Source: Oceaniferula spumae (GTDB lineage: Bacteria > Verrucomicrobiota > Verrucomicrobiia > Verrucomicrobiales > Akkermansiaceae). From it: a DNA stretch of 64,000 nt. The notes beneath the pieces are model-generated. The model worked only from the letters and a program-made list of their open reading frames with translations. It had not been told where the DNA came from and made no database searches. A program made the position numbers and the translations under genes. Below, one piece after another: positions 15,197-22,890 of the stretch (positions within the stretch are counted from its first letter, which is position 1; the number at the start of each line of letters is the position of its first letter). The stretch lies in the NCBI RefSeq assembly GCF_042849255.1, contig NZ_AP026866.1, forward strand, positions 4,340,001 through 4,404,000, written 5' to 3'.

Positions 15197-16516
15197 GTGC
15201 CAAGTGCTACTCACAAGAAAAGGACATGGGCGGCTTTAGCCTGTCCAGTTTGCCGCTTTGTCTTTCGCGTACCGAAGAATCATCCCGGTGCCGGAGTGGT
15301 CTGTCCAGCTTGTCATTATCTTTTGAATATTCCCAAGGGAACTGATGCTGCTAGGGCTAAAAAAGTCTCACACCAGTCGATTGCTCCTGTGCCGAGGTCG
15401 AAAAAGGAGCCTCGCCCCATCGCAGCCCGGCCACTCGAGCAAGCTCCACCAGCCCCAGAGAAGGACAAACCAAGCATGCCCGCCGCAAAAGCAGCCACGT
15501 CAGCTTCATCGGGTTCGACTGGACGCCGCAGGGTGCGTCATAAGGGGGCTGGAGAGATGGCCGAGCCAGATTGGGAACAGGCGCCTTCCTCGTCGTCTCA
15601 CAAACATTCGGAAGAAAGTAGTCCATTGCTTTGGATCGTTGGAGGTTCATTGCTCGGCCTGAGTGTCGTTGGAATCGGTGCATGGTTAGTGATAGGCTCC
15701 ATGAACAAAGATCGCACAGCAGTGACCGAGACAGCGGAGCAATGGGTCCCTGAGGAAACGACGCTCACAACAGGGGATGAAGAAGTTGAACTCACCGAGG
15801 ATGAAAAGAAAACCCAGCGTGAAATCCAGGATTCCATCGATGCTGGTGTCAACGTGCTGACTCAGGCTGAGGAGGTGGTGACGAAATTTTTATCCGCCAA
15901 AACAGTCGAAGAACTTGAGCCACTTGTTAGGTTTCCCGATGTGGCGATGCCCAAGATTAGGAAATGGTATCAAACACATCCATTGGAGCCAATCGCTGTC
16001 AAAACTGTGGGTTATGGAGGAAGGGTCACTGTGAAAGGCGACATGGCATCGTTGGCAGTTCAGTTAGATGACTACAGTGTCAGGCAAATCGCACTCGAGC
16101 GGACACCTAGCGGGTATCGGGTCGATTGGGAAAGCTGGGTGTCCTGGACAGAGATGGACTGGGAAGATCTTTTCACCAAACGTCCAGTCGAACCTAAGGA
16201 GGTCCGGGTGAGATGTTCCGTGGACACCTATTATAACCGTGATTTCAATGACGATACGAAGTGGCTTGCGGTCAAACTGATCAATACTGAGTCAGACCGC
16301 ACGCTTTACGGATACGTCGACCGCGATGATCCTTCCTTGATGCGATTCGTCGGTGATCTTGGTGCCGGTTCAACCGCAGCGACACTTAAAATACGTTACC
16401 CGAAAGATGCCGCGGCAGATAACCAAGTCATCATTACCGAGCACGTTATGAACGGCTGGGTGACCCCCGCTAAATCAGAAAAATCTACAACCGATCAAAA
16501 ATCAAACACTCCATGA
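15197..16516 (+). CDS. Zinc-ribbon, single-membrane-pass protein of unknown function
   Basis: About 439 residues. The start is uncertain: GTG at 15197 is chosen because it leaves a short N-terminus before the zinc ribbon; TTG at 15161 is an alternative. CPVC (about 16-19) and CPAC (about 36-39) form a four-cysteine zinc-binding knuckle resembling zinc-ribbon modules fused to membrane proteins in Verrucomicrobia and Planctomycetes. A Pro/Ala/Ser/Lys-rich linker follows, then one membrane helix (LLWIVGGSLLGLSVVGIGAW, about 143-165) and an extracytoplasmic about 270-residue domain with a duplicated mixed alpha/beta look (VVTKFLSAKTVEELEPLVR). Its TGA overlaps the next start (ATGA), so the two are translationally coupled. 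I do not recognise the family. Confidence 0.7.
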   Translation: MPSATHKKRTWAALACPVCRFVFRVPKNHPGAGVVCPACHYLLNIPKGTDAARAKKVSHQSIAPVPRSKKEPRPIAARPLEQAPPAPEKDKPSMPAAKAATSASSGSTGRRRVRHKGAGEMAEPDWEQAPSSSSHKHSEESSPLLWIVGGSLLGLSVVGIGAWLVIGSMNKDRTAVTETAEQWVPEETTLTTGDEEVELTEDEKKTQREIQDSIDAGVNVLTQAEEVVTKFLSAKTVEELEPLVRFPDVAMPKIRKWYQTHPLEPIAVKTVGYGGRVTVKGDMASLAVQLDDYSVRQIALERTPSGYRVDWESWVSWTEMDWEDLFTKRPVEPKEVRVRCSVDTYYNRDFNDDTKWLAVKLINTESDRTLYGYVDRDDPSLMRFVGDLGAGSTAATLKIRYPKDAAADNQVIITEHVMNGWVTPAKSEKSTTDQKSNTP

Positions 16517-17904
16517 GCGATCTCCAAGGAAGAGAAATTCCCTCCACATACGACAAAGCACTTAGAATCAATCTTGATGGGGCAAAATACGGAACGTTCG
16601 CTGAAATCGGAGCAGGCCAAGAAGTGGCTAACTGGTTCTTCCGGGCGTCGGCATCTGCGGGGACAGTAGCCAAGACGATTTCCGCCTATGACATGACGAT
16701 GAGTGATGCTATTTATGGCAAAGCCAATCGTTACGTATCTCGCCAGCGCGTCAGCTCCATGCTTAAGTATGAGTTCGATCTACTGGTCGAGCGACTCGGT
16801 GAGGGGCGGGGGAGTGATACCACGTTCTTCTCATTCTGTAATACAGTTCGCGCGCGTGGCTACCGTGATACTGGGGAATGCCACGGTTGGTTAGGCATCC
16901 GTTTACAGCTAAGGCCAAACACGGAAGCGTGTCAGATCCTCATCCACGTGCGCCTGCTAGATCAGGAAAATGTGGATCAGATGGAAGCACTTGGCATCAT
17001 CGGGACCAATCTCATTTACGCGGCATTCTATCACCGTGACAGACTTTCACTCTTCACGGAATCTCTGATGGATGGATTGACCAAAGAGCGAGTGGAGGTG
17101 GACATGCTCAAGTTCAGTGGCAAGGGCTTCGAAATGATCGATAACCGCCTATGCCATCTTCAATTGGTTAGAAGCGGCCTAACAGATGCTGCAATGTTCC
17201 TACCCGATGGTGAAGTGGTTCAGCCCGCTGAAGCCCTTTATCGGAAACCCCTCATTCTTCTGCGAGGTAGTTTTGATCCGGTGACCAATCTGCATATGGA
17301 CATGCTCAAGCAGACCCGTGAAGCTTTCCAATGTAATCTGCCGGAAGATCAGCGGGACAATACCATCGAGCTGTGTGAGATCTCGATGAATAACCTGCTT
17401 AGAGAAGGTGAGGTTGATCACCTCGCGTTTATCGATCGGGCCGATGCGCTGCAGGCTCTCGGGAAAACGGTGCTTATCTCACGCTGTCCGGAGTTCCATC
17501 GCATTGCCAGCTATCTGAGCCGATATACGACCAGCCCCATCGGTATTGTTCTCAGTATCGGTTTGCTCAACGAGCTGTTTAAAGAAAAATGGTCTGAGAA
17601 TTTGGCTGGTGGCATTTTAGAATCTTTTGGCCGTTTGTTCAAACACGAGCTTTCTCTCTATGTTTACCCTTGGAAGAATCGTAGTTCAGGAGAGCTTGTA
17701 ACGGCAGAAAATTTCCAAGCACCCGAAAAACTCACCCACCTATACGCTTACTTTCGCGATCAAGGCATGATTCATCCGATCCCATGTGGCGAGCAACGAC
17801 TGCTTGATTATACGGGTCGCGATATTCAAAGAATGATTGCCGATGGTGAGGATACGTGGAAGTCTCTCGTTCCTGAGCAAGCACGCCGCGCCGCGCTGCA
17901 TTGA
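16513..17904 (+). CDS. Conserved protein sometimes labelled nicotinate-nucleotide adenylyltransferase; function unassigned
   Basis: 463 residues, cytoplasmic, no signal peptide. The N-terminal YGTFAEIGAGQEVANWFFRA, SAYDMTMSDAIYG and the block GILESFGRLFKHELSLYVYP belong to a conserved family I recall from Bacteroidetes, Cyanobacteria and Verrucomicrobia. Members often carry the name nicotinate-nucleotide adenylyltransferase without experimental support. The segment LRGSFDPVTNLHMDML (about 252-267) superficially resembles the GSFDP..xGH motif of adenylyltransferases, but the second motif position is Leu-His rather than Gly-His and I see no ISSTxxR. It is coupled to the zinc-ribbon gene by a 4-nt overlap and followed closely by an acetyltransferase gene. 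Family identity is fairly sure; the enzyme name is not. Confidence 0.7.
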   Translation: MSDLQGREIPSTYDKALRINLDGAKYGTFAEIGAGQEVANWFFRASASAGTVAKTISAYDMTMSDAIYGKANRYVSRQRVSSMLKYEFDLLVERLGEGRGSDTTFFSFCNTVRARGYRDTGECHGWLGIRLQLRPNTEACQILIHVRLLDQENVDQMEALGIIGTNLIYAAFYHRDRLSLFTESLMDGLTKERVEVDMLKFSGKGFEMIDNRLCHLQLVRSGLTDAAMFLPDGEVVQPAEALYRKPLILLRGSFDPVTNLHMDMLKQTREAFQCNLPEDQRDNTIELCEISMNNLLREGEVDHLAFIDRADALQALGKTVLISRCPEFHRIASYLSRYTTSPIGIVLSIGLLNELFKEKWSENLAGGILESFGRLFKHELSLYVYPWKNRSSGELVTAENFQAPEKLTHLYAYFRDQGMIHPIPCGEQRLLDYTGRDIQRMIADGEDTWKSLVPEQARRAALH

Positions 17905-17944
17905 TCCGACCTTATTCACCATCAAAACTCATCATTCAAATTCA

Positions 17945-18973
17945 GTGTCTTGGGGAGATGTTAGAGGCCTTTTGCAATACGTTCCGCAATTTCGCGGAAA
18001 GGTATTTGTCATTGTTGTGGACGCACCGGAATCGGCTCTGGCCGAAACGATGCTGGATCTTCTTTCTTTGCAAAACATTGGGGTCCGCTTGGTGATTGGT
18101 AGCACCGTTCACAGTACAGATGATTTGTTAGATCGAGCTGCTGAAGTGGAGTTGAAATACAGTCAGACTGTTTTCACGAGTAACGAAGACGAAGTCTCAG
18201 CTGCGCTCTTGCGTGGACAGGCAGTGGTGGCAGATTTTCATGGAGCCGATCCATTTTCAGAAGAAATTGCCAACCTGGCTACTTCGCTATCGGCGCGTAA
18301 GCTGGTGCTGTTACACGGACCAGGGAGTATACCCGCCCAAGGTGCAGTGCGTGCCACGGAGGTCGGCGAGGATCAGTCAGAACTGTTAGTGGCTGCCGCG
18401 ACAGCATGCAAAGGGGGGATTCCCCGGGTGCATATTCTTGATGGCTCTGTGCCGGCAGTGCTGCTGAATGAGCTGTTCTCCAATGAGGGTGTGGGAACCA
18501 TGGTCTATGCTGACAGTTACCGCGTGATCCGCCCGTTGCGCGAGGAAGATATCGTAGAGTTGTTAGGTATGATCAGCCGTTCGGTGAGAAACTCCACTCT
18601 GGTGCCACGTGGCTATGCGGACATTGAGAAACACATCGGTGATTACTCAGTGATGGATATTGATGGCAACGTGGTGGGAAGTGTGGCTCTGCACCGTTAT
18701 GCGGATCAGGATTGTGCGGAGGTGGCCTGTCTTTACGTCAAACAAGCGCACGAAGGCTTGGGCTACGGGCCTGAGCTGGTACATCATGCTGAGAATCAGG
18801 CTCGCGGTTATGGACTGGGCTCAGTCTTCGCCTTGACGAATCGCGCGGCGGAATTTTTCCAGCACCAGTTGGGTTACAGCGAACAGGAGATTAATAGCAT
18901 ACCCACTACGCGGCGTGAGCAACTGTTAGCCAGTGGTCGTAACTCTCGTGTTTTCAGTCGCAGTCTCGACTAA
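17945..18973 (+). CDS. N-acetylglutamate synthase-like protein (amino-acid-kinase-like domain plus GNAT domain)
   Basis: About 342 residues from GTG 17945. The domain begins almost at once (VSWGDVRGLLQYVPQFRGKVFVI aligns with the ArgA/NAGK-like start). Alternatives are an ATC at 17921, which would give a more typical ArgA-length lead, or ATG 17837, which overlaps the upstream gene by 68 nt in another frame. The N-terminal about 220 residues look like a degenerate amino-acid-kinase fold; the C-terminal about 140 are a GNAT acetyltransferase (LREEDIVELLGMISRSVRNS, VACLYVKQAHEGLGYGPELV, ALTNRAAEFFQHQLGY). By family it would acetylate glutamate with acetyl-CoA, the first step of arginine synthesis. 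Kinase catalytic residues are not evident, as in ArgA. It is third in the 15.2-19.0 kb gene string. Confidence 0.75.
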   Translation: MSWGDVRGLLQYVPQFRGKVFVIVVDAPESALAETMLDLLSLQNIGVRLVIGSTVHSTDDLLDRAAEVELKYSQTVFTSNEDEVSAALLRGQAVVADFHGADPFSEEIANLATSLSARKLVLLHGPGSIPAQGAVRATEVGEDQSELLVAAATACKGGIPRVHILDGSVPAVLLNELFSNEGVGTMVYADSYRVIRPLREEDIVELLGMISRSVRNSTLVPRGYADIEKHIGDYSVMDIDGNVVGSVALHRYADQDCAEVACLYVKQAHEGLGYGPELVHHAENQARGYGLGSVFALTNRAAEFFQHQLGYSEQEINSIPTTRREQLLASGRNSRVFSRSLD

Positions 18974-18984
18974 TTTCCTGAATA

Positions 18985-20208
18985 TTACGGCCAGAGTAGC
19001 AGGATGCCGATCCCTCCCAACAGCGATGCCGAAAATGCGATACACAGCGGTTTGATTAGAGAGCGGGGCCCCAGGATGATAGCGATCGCAGCCTTGAATA
19101 CTAGGTTCGCCATGCCGCCGATCAGAATCGATCTCCATGCAGTGCCAACGGCGATCTTATCATCGGCGACAAGTTGAGCAGACGAAAGAGTGATGGCGTC
19201 CATATCGGTGAGTCCTGAGACAGCAGCCACCATATAGACACCTTGGAGACCGAGGTGGTCATTGGCGGCCGCCACGCCTAACAAAACTACGGCGTATAGC
19301 AGGCCGAAGATGACAGCCGCTGGTAGATCGGATGGGGGCTTGTGCTCGGATTTTGTGCGTTTTTCATTACGGGTGCGGATGAAAAGTATGACGGAGATCA
19401 CAGCCATCCAGCCCATCATCGCGAGTAGCGGGTATGCCAGCTCAAACCATTGGTCTAGTGACACCACCGCGATTTCAAACAGCACACGGGCGAAGACGAT
19501 GGTGGAAGCGATCATCAAGACCGTGGCAACAAGTCCGGCAGGCATGTTTTTCTCGGATTTGGCCCGGCGTGAAAAAGAAACCGTGGTGGCGGTACTGGAT
19601 ATCAGTCCACCAAGCACCCCGGCAGCGATGGTGCCTTTTTCCGCACCGATGAACTTGGAGACAAAATAGGCCATCAGCGAAAGCCCGACAATCAGCACCA
19701 CCATCATCCATATTTTGAAAGGATTGATCGCAGAGTAGGGGCCGTATGACTCATTGGGTAACAGCGGCAGAATGACCAAGGCTAGCAGAGTGAGTTTGGC
19801 AATGGCCTTTAGATCCTCCGCGCTGAGTCTTTCCGAGAAGTTGTGCAATGGTTTTTTAGCCTGAAGCAGAAGCATGCAGCAGCCGGTTAGTAGTATGGCG
19901 ACTCCGTCATGACCTGCATTCAACATCGCACCGATGACAAAGGCCAGTAGGCAAGCGATTTCCGTGGTGAACCCCGCGCCATCCTTACGGTCGGGATGCA
20001 TGGCGCTGGTGATCAGCATTCCGGCAGTGGCCAACAAGGCGGCAGCCATTTGCCAGCCTCCGAGTGCAGCGGAGGCGGCCCCTAACAGTGTGATAAGAGG
20101 AAAGGTGCGGATGCCTGCACGGTGGCCTTTGATAGCTTCTCGTTGGAGGCCTAGCAGAAGGCCAAGGCCAAGGGCCAGAAAGTATGGTTGGAGTTGTGAC
20201 CAGCTCAT
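18985..20208 (-). CDS. MgtC/SapB-DUF4010 family integral membrane protein
   Basis: 407 residues, almost wholly hydrophobic, with about 10-12 membrane segments. The N-terminal LALGLGLLLGLQREAIKGHRAGIRTFPLI is the MgtC/SapB-like motif (GxxxGxxRE), and the C-terminal half (GLSLMAYFVSKFIGAEKG, GLISSTATTVSFSRRA, SGLTDMDAITLS) matches DUF4010. The substrate is unknown; MgtC relatives are linked to Mg2+ or membrane-potential homeostasis, which cannot be transferred safely. It is convergent with the acetyltransferase gene (11-nt gap, no obvious terminator) and divergent from the sulfatase. Confidence 0.85.
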   Translation of the reverse strand: MSWSQLQPYFLALGLGLLLGLQREAIKGHRAGIRTFPLITLLGAASAALGGWQMAAALLATAGMLITSAMHPDRKDGAGFTTEIACLLAFVIGAMLNAGHDGVAILLTGCCMLLLQAKKPLHNFSERLSAEDLKAIAKLTLLALVILPLLPNESYGPYSAINPFKIWMMVVLIVGLSLMAYFVSKFIGAEKGTIAAGVLGGLISSTATTVSFSRRAKSEKNMPAGLVATVLMIASTIVFARVLFEIAVVSLDQWFELAYPLLAMMGWMAVISVILFIRTRNEKRTKSEHKPPSDLPAAVIFGLLYAVVLLGVAAANDHLGLQGVYMVAAVSGLTDMDAITLSSAQLVADDKIAVGTAWRSILIGGMANLVFKAAIAIILGPRSLIKPLCIAFSASLLGGIGILLLWP

Positions 20209-20338
20209 GTCAGAGGGAGTTAGGGTGATGTTATGAGGTGAATATTCGTTGGTGAACCCCTAACCATAGGTCAAAATCTATCCAGACGCCAAAATTTTTT
20301 TACGTGCGTTTTCACGGTGGCTCACGTTGAGTAGGGAC

Positions 20339-21697
20339 GTGAGAAAAGCGATAGGCAAAATAGTCCTGATGGTATGTTTCATGGCTGCCTCGGTAGCTGG
20401 GGCAAAGGATAAGATGAATATTCTGCTGCTTTATGCTGATGACTGGAGACATGATACCTTGGGGGTAGCAGGTAATCCGGTTGTTCAAACCCCTGTGCTG
20501 GATGCCTTGGCTGGGCAGGGGATGCGGTTCACGTGGAACTGTGTGACCACCTCCATCTGCGGTATTAGTAGGGCCTCGCTCTACACTGGCCAGTGGATGT
20601 CTCGCCACGGGAACGAATCGTTCAAAATGTTCAAAACACCATGGGAGAACACTTATCCGGGACAATTGCGGAAAGCTGGCTATAGCGTGGCGCATGTGGG
20701 GAAATGGCATAACGGAAAATTTCCTGCGGCGAACTATGATTTCGGACGTGCCTACCATGGTCGTCACTGGATCCAGCAAGAGGATGGCAGCAAAATCCAT
20801 GTGACTCAAAAGAATGAGCAGGATGCCTTGGAGTATCTGCGAAGTCGTCCGAAGGATAAGCCATTTTGTCTGACTGTCTCCTTTTTTGCCACGCACGCCG
20901 AGGATGGAAACCCCAAACAATTTCTACCTCAGCCTGAAAGTATGAAATGGTATCAGGATGTAAAAATCCCAGTGCCCGAAAATGCCACCGAGGAGTCATG
21001 GCGAAGTCTACCCAAGTTCTTTAACGAGAAAAACGAGGGGAGGAGACGGTGGCACTGGCGCTTCGATACGCCGGAAAAATACCAGCGGATGATGAAAAAC
21101 TACTACCGCTTGGCCACTGAAGTTGACCACACATGTGGTGAGATACTCGCGGAGCTGAAAAAGCAAGGGGTGCTGGACAATACCTTGGTCATCTTCACAA
21201 CCGATAATGGCTACTACCACGCCGAGCATGGATTGGGCGACAAATGGTATCCGCATCAGGAAAGTATCCGTGTGCCTTTGATTATTTCTGATCCACGCAT
21301 GCCGAAGGGATCACATGGTCAGACCGATGCCGCATTGACTTTGAATGTGGATCTGGCTCCCACCATTCTGAACGCGGCAGGAATCAAGCCCCCCGAGAGT
21401 ATGCAGGGAACAGACATCGCCCCCCTCTATTTGGAGAAGCAAAGACCCTCCTGGCGTCAGGATTTTTTCTACGAACACCCAACGCTGCAAAACAAGTCGT
21501 TCATTCCTGCCTCAGAGGCATTGGTGAATAAGGAGTGGAAGTATTTCTTCTGGCCAGAGCATGGGATCGAGCAACTCTTCCATATCACTGTCGATCCCCA
21601 TGAGGAAAACGATCTGGTGAAAGACCCGGAATACCAAACGCAACTTCAGGAAATGCAGAGGCGTTTCAAGGAACTGAAGCAACAGGCTGGTAGTTAG
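20339..21697 (+). CDS. Exported sulfatase (type I, formylglycine-dependent)
   Basis: About 452 residues from the GTG at 20339, which directly opens a signal peptide VRKAIGKIVLMVCFMAASVAGA; TTG 20327 and ATG 20369 are alternatives, and TAGGG precedes the GTG. The metal-binding start NILLLYADDWRHDTLG, the active-site segment TSICGISRASLYTGQW, HVGKWHNG, FTTDNGYYHAEHGLGDKWYP and the C-terminal DPHEENDLV show a sulfatase. Cys at the nucleophile position should be converted to formylglycine; the consensus Pro two residues on is Ile (CGISR), a variant seen in other verrucomicrobial sulfatases. It probably hydrolyses sulfate esters of marine or mucin-type polysaccharide; the substrate is unknown. No maturation enzyme is encoded nearby. 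Confidence 0.9.
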   Translation: MRKAIGKIVLMVCFMAASVAGAKDKMNILLLYADDWRHDTLGVAGNPVVQTPVLDALAGQGMRFTWNCVTTSICGISRASLYTGQWMSRHGNESFKMFKTPWENTYPGQLRKAGYSVAHVGKWHNGKFPAANYDFGRAYHGRHWIQQEDGSKIHVTQKNEQDALEYLRSRPKDKPFCLTVSFFATHAEDGNPKQFLPQPESMKWYQDVKIPVPENATEESWRSLPKFFNEKNEGRRRWHWRFDTPEKYQRMMKNYYRLATEVDHTCGEILAELKKQGVLDNTLVIFTTDNGYYHAEHGLGDKWYPHQESIRVPLIISDPRMPKGSHGQTDAALTLNVDLAPTILNAAGIKPPESMQGTDIAPLYLEKQRPSWRQDFFYEHPTLQNKSFIPASEALVNKEWKYFFWPEHGIEQLFHITVDPHEENDLVKDPEYQTQLQEMQRRFKELKQQAGS

Positions 21698-21799
21698 GTT
21701 TCTTAATAACGTGTGAATGCAGATGAAATAAGACGTTAAGTCTGCTGTAAACGAGGCTCGAAGCTTGCAGTGGTGAGGCCTTTTTAGTAGTTTGCAATA

Positions 21800-22819
21800 A
21801 TGACTCAACTTAAGCTCTCCGTACTAAATAAATACTCCCTGTTATTGCTCGCCGTTCTTCCGGCGACCTTGGCTCCCAAGGCTGATGCCGAGGAGAGGGA
21901 GCATAATCCAGCTTCGTACACTTGGGAGCCTCAGCTTTCACAAAAGGGACCCGTTGTCGTGACGGTTAGCTTGAAAACCCAGACCGCTGCTGTGTATCGC
22001 AATGGTATTAAAATCGGAAGTTGTGAGGTCAGCTCCGGCAGAAAGGGACACACGACTCCCAGTGGGGTTTTCCACATCCTCAACAAGGATGCGGATCATC
22101 GATCAAAGACTTATAACAATGCACCTATGCCTTATTCCGAAAGGCTCACTTGGGACGGAGTGGCGCTCCATGCTGGCTCGCTTCCCGGACACCCCTCGTC
22201 TCACGGTTGCATCCATTTGCCATATGATTTCTCAAAAAAACTTTTCGGAGTTACCCAGAAAGGAACCACAGTAGTTGTAACCAAGGAACAGCCGGATGTG
22301 CATGTTTCTGATAGCCACTCACTGGGATTCAAAGGCGGTGAATCCTCTGACTTCATATGGAAGCCGCAAGCATCGCCGGATGGTCCTGTTTCGCTTCTCT
22401 TCAGTCGTGCCGATGGTAAGATCTATGTGCTGAGAAATGGAGTGGTGATTGGAGAATGTGTGGTCAAAACGAGTTTGTTTTCCAAGAGGGTGGACGGTAC
22501 GGCTGCATTTGTGTTCAGCGGATGGATTGTTGACGCCAATAAACAAAGTGCCCGATCCTCGTGGATACAGATAAGTGACAGTAAAGAGCATCACACGGAT
22601 ACTTTGGATGAGTGGTTCTCCTTGGATCCGAGGTTCCAGCATCTCCTACAGGCTGTGATCATTCCCGGTACAAACTTGGTGGTTACAAACGAGGCGGTCA
22701 CCTCGGTATCGCGCTCGAGCCGTGGATTCAATTTGCTGCAGGGGCTGAAAGAAGAGAAAGCTGAAACAGCCGACCGCGCTGCGGAAAAATCCAAGAAGGT
22801 CAAGAGCCCCAAGAAATAG
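21800..22819 (+). CDS. L,D-transpeptidase (YkuD) with a second, degenerate YkuD-like repeat
   Basis: 339 residues with a signal peptide (KYSLLLLAVLPATLAPKADA). Domain 1 (about 40-170) has VSLKTQTAAVYRNG, SSGRKGHTTPSGVF, LHAG (His124) and SHGCIHLP with catalytic Cys137. The usual Arg after SHGC[IV] is His here. Such enzymes form 3-3 cross-links in peptidoglycan or attach proteins to it. Domain 2 (about 180-310: FIWKPQASPDGPVSLLFSR, IYVLRNGVVIGECVVKTS) repeats the same fold pattern without the catalytic His/Cys and looks non-enzymatic. A basic tail EKSKKVKSPKK follows. It is convergent with fusA, separated by a terminator. Confidence 0.85.
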   Translation: MTQLKLSVLNKYSLLLLAVLPATLAPKADAEEREHNPASYTWEPQLSQKGPVVVTVSLKTQTAAVYRNGIKIGSCEVSSGRKGHTTPSGVFHILNKDADHRSKTYNNAPMPYSERLTWDGVALHAGSLPGHPSSHGCIHLPYDFSKKLFGVTQKGTTVVVTKEQPDVHVSDSHSLGFKGGESSDFIWKPQASPDGPVSLLFSRADGKIYVLRNGVVIGECVVKTSLFSKRVDGTAAFVFSGWIVDANKQSARSSWIQISDSKEHHTDTLDEWFSLDPRFQHLLQAVIIPGTNLVVTNEAVTSVSRSSRGFNLLQGLKEEKAETADRAAEKSKKVKSPKK

Positions 22820-22831
22820 GGACGCATCAAT

Positions 22832-22864
22832 AAAAAAGCGCCGACTCGTTAGAGCCGGCGCTTT
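22832..22864 (-). terminator. Terminator between the L,D-transpeptidase gene and fusA (mainly for fusA)
   Basis: Nine-bp stem AAAGCGCCG (22835-22843) / CGGCGCTTT (22856-22864). On the minus strand the stem is followed by an uninterrupted T-run (A22832-22837), serving fusA; on the plus strand only three T follow, so it may also act weakly for the transpeptidase gene. Confidence 0.85.
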
Positions 22865-22890
22865 GGGTAAATGGTCTGTAATCGGACAGA

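Noticed and set aside
17260..17310. Adenylyltransferase active site in the conserved protein at 16513-17904
   Set aside because: GSFDPVTNLH resembles the motif, but the Gly-His pair and the ISSTxxR motif are missing, so the enzyme name was not adopted.
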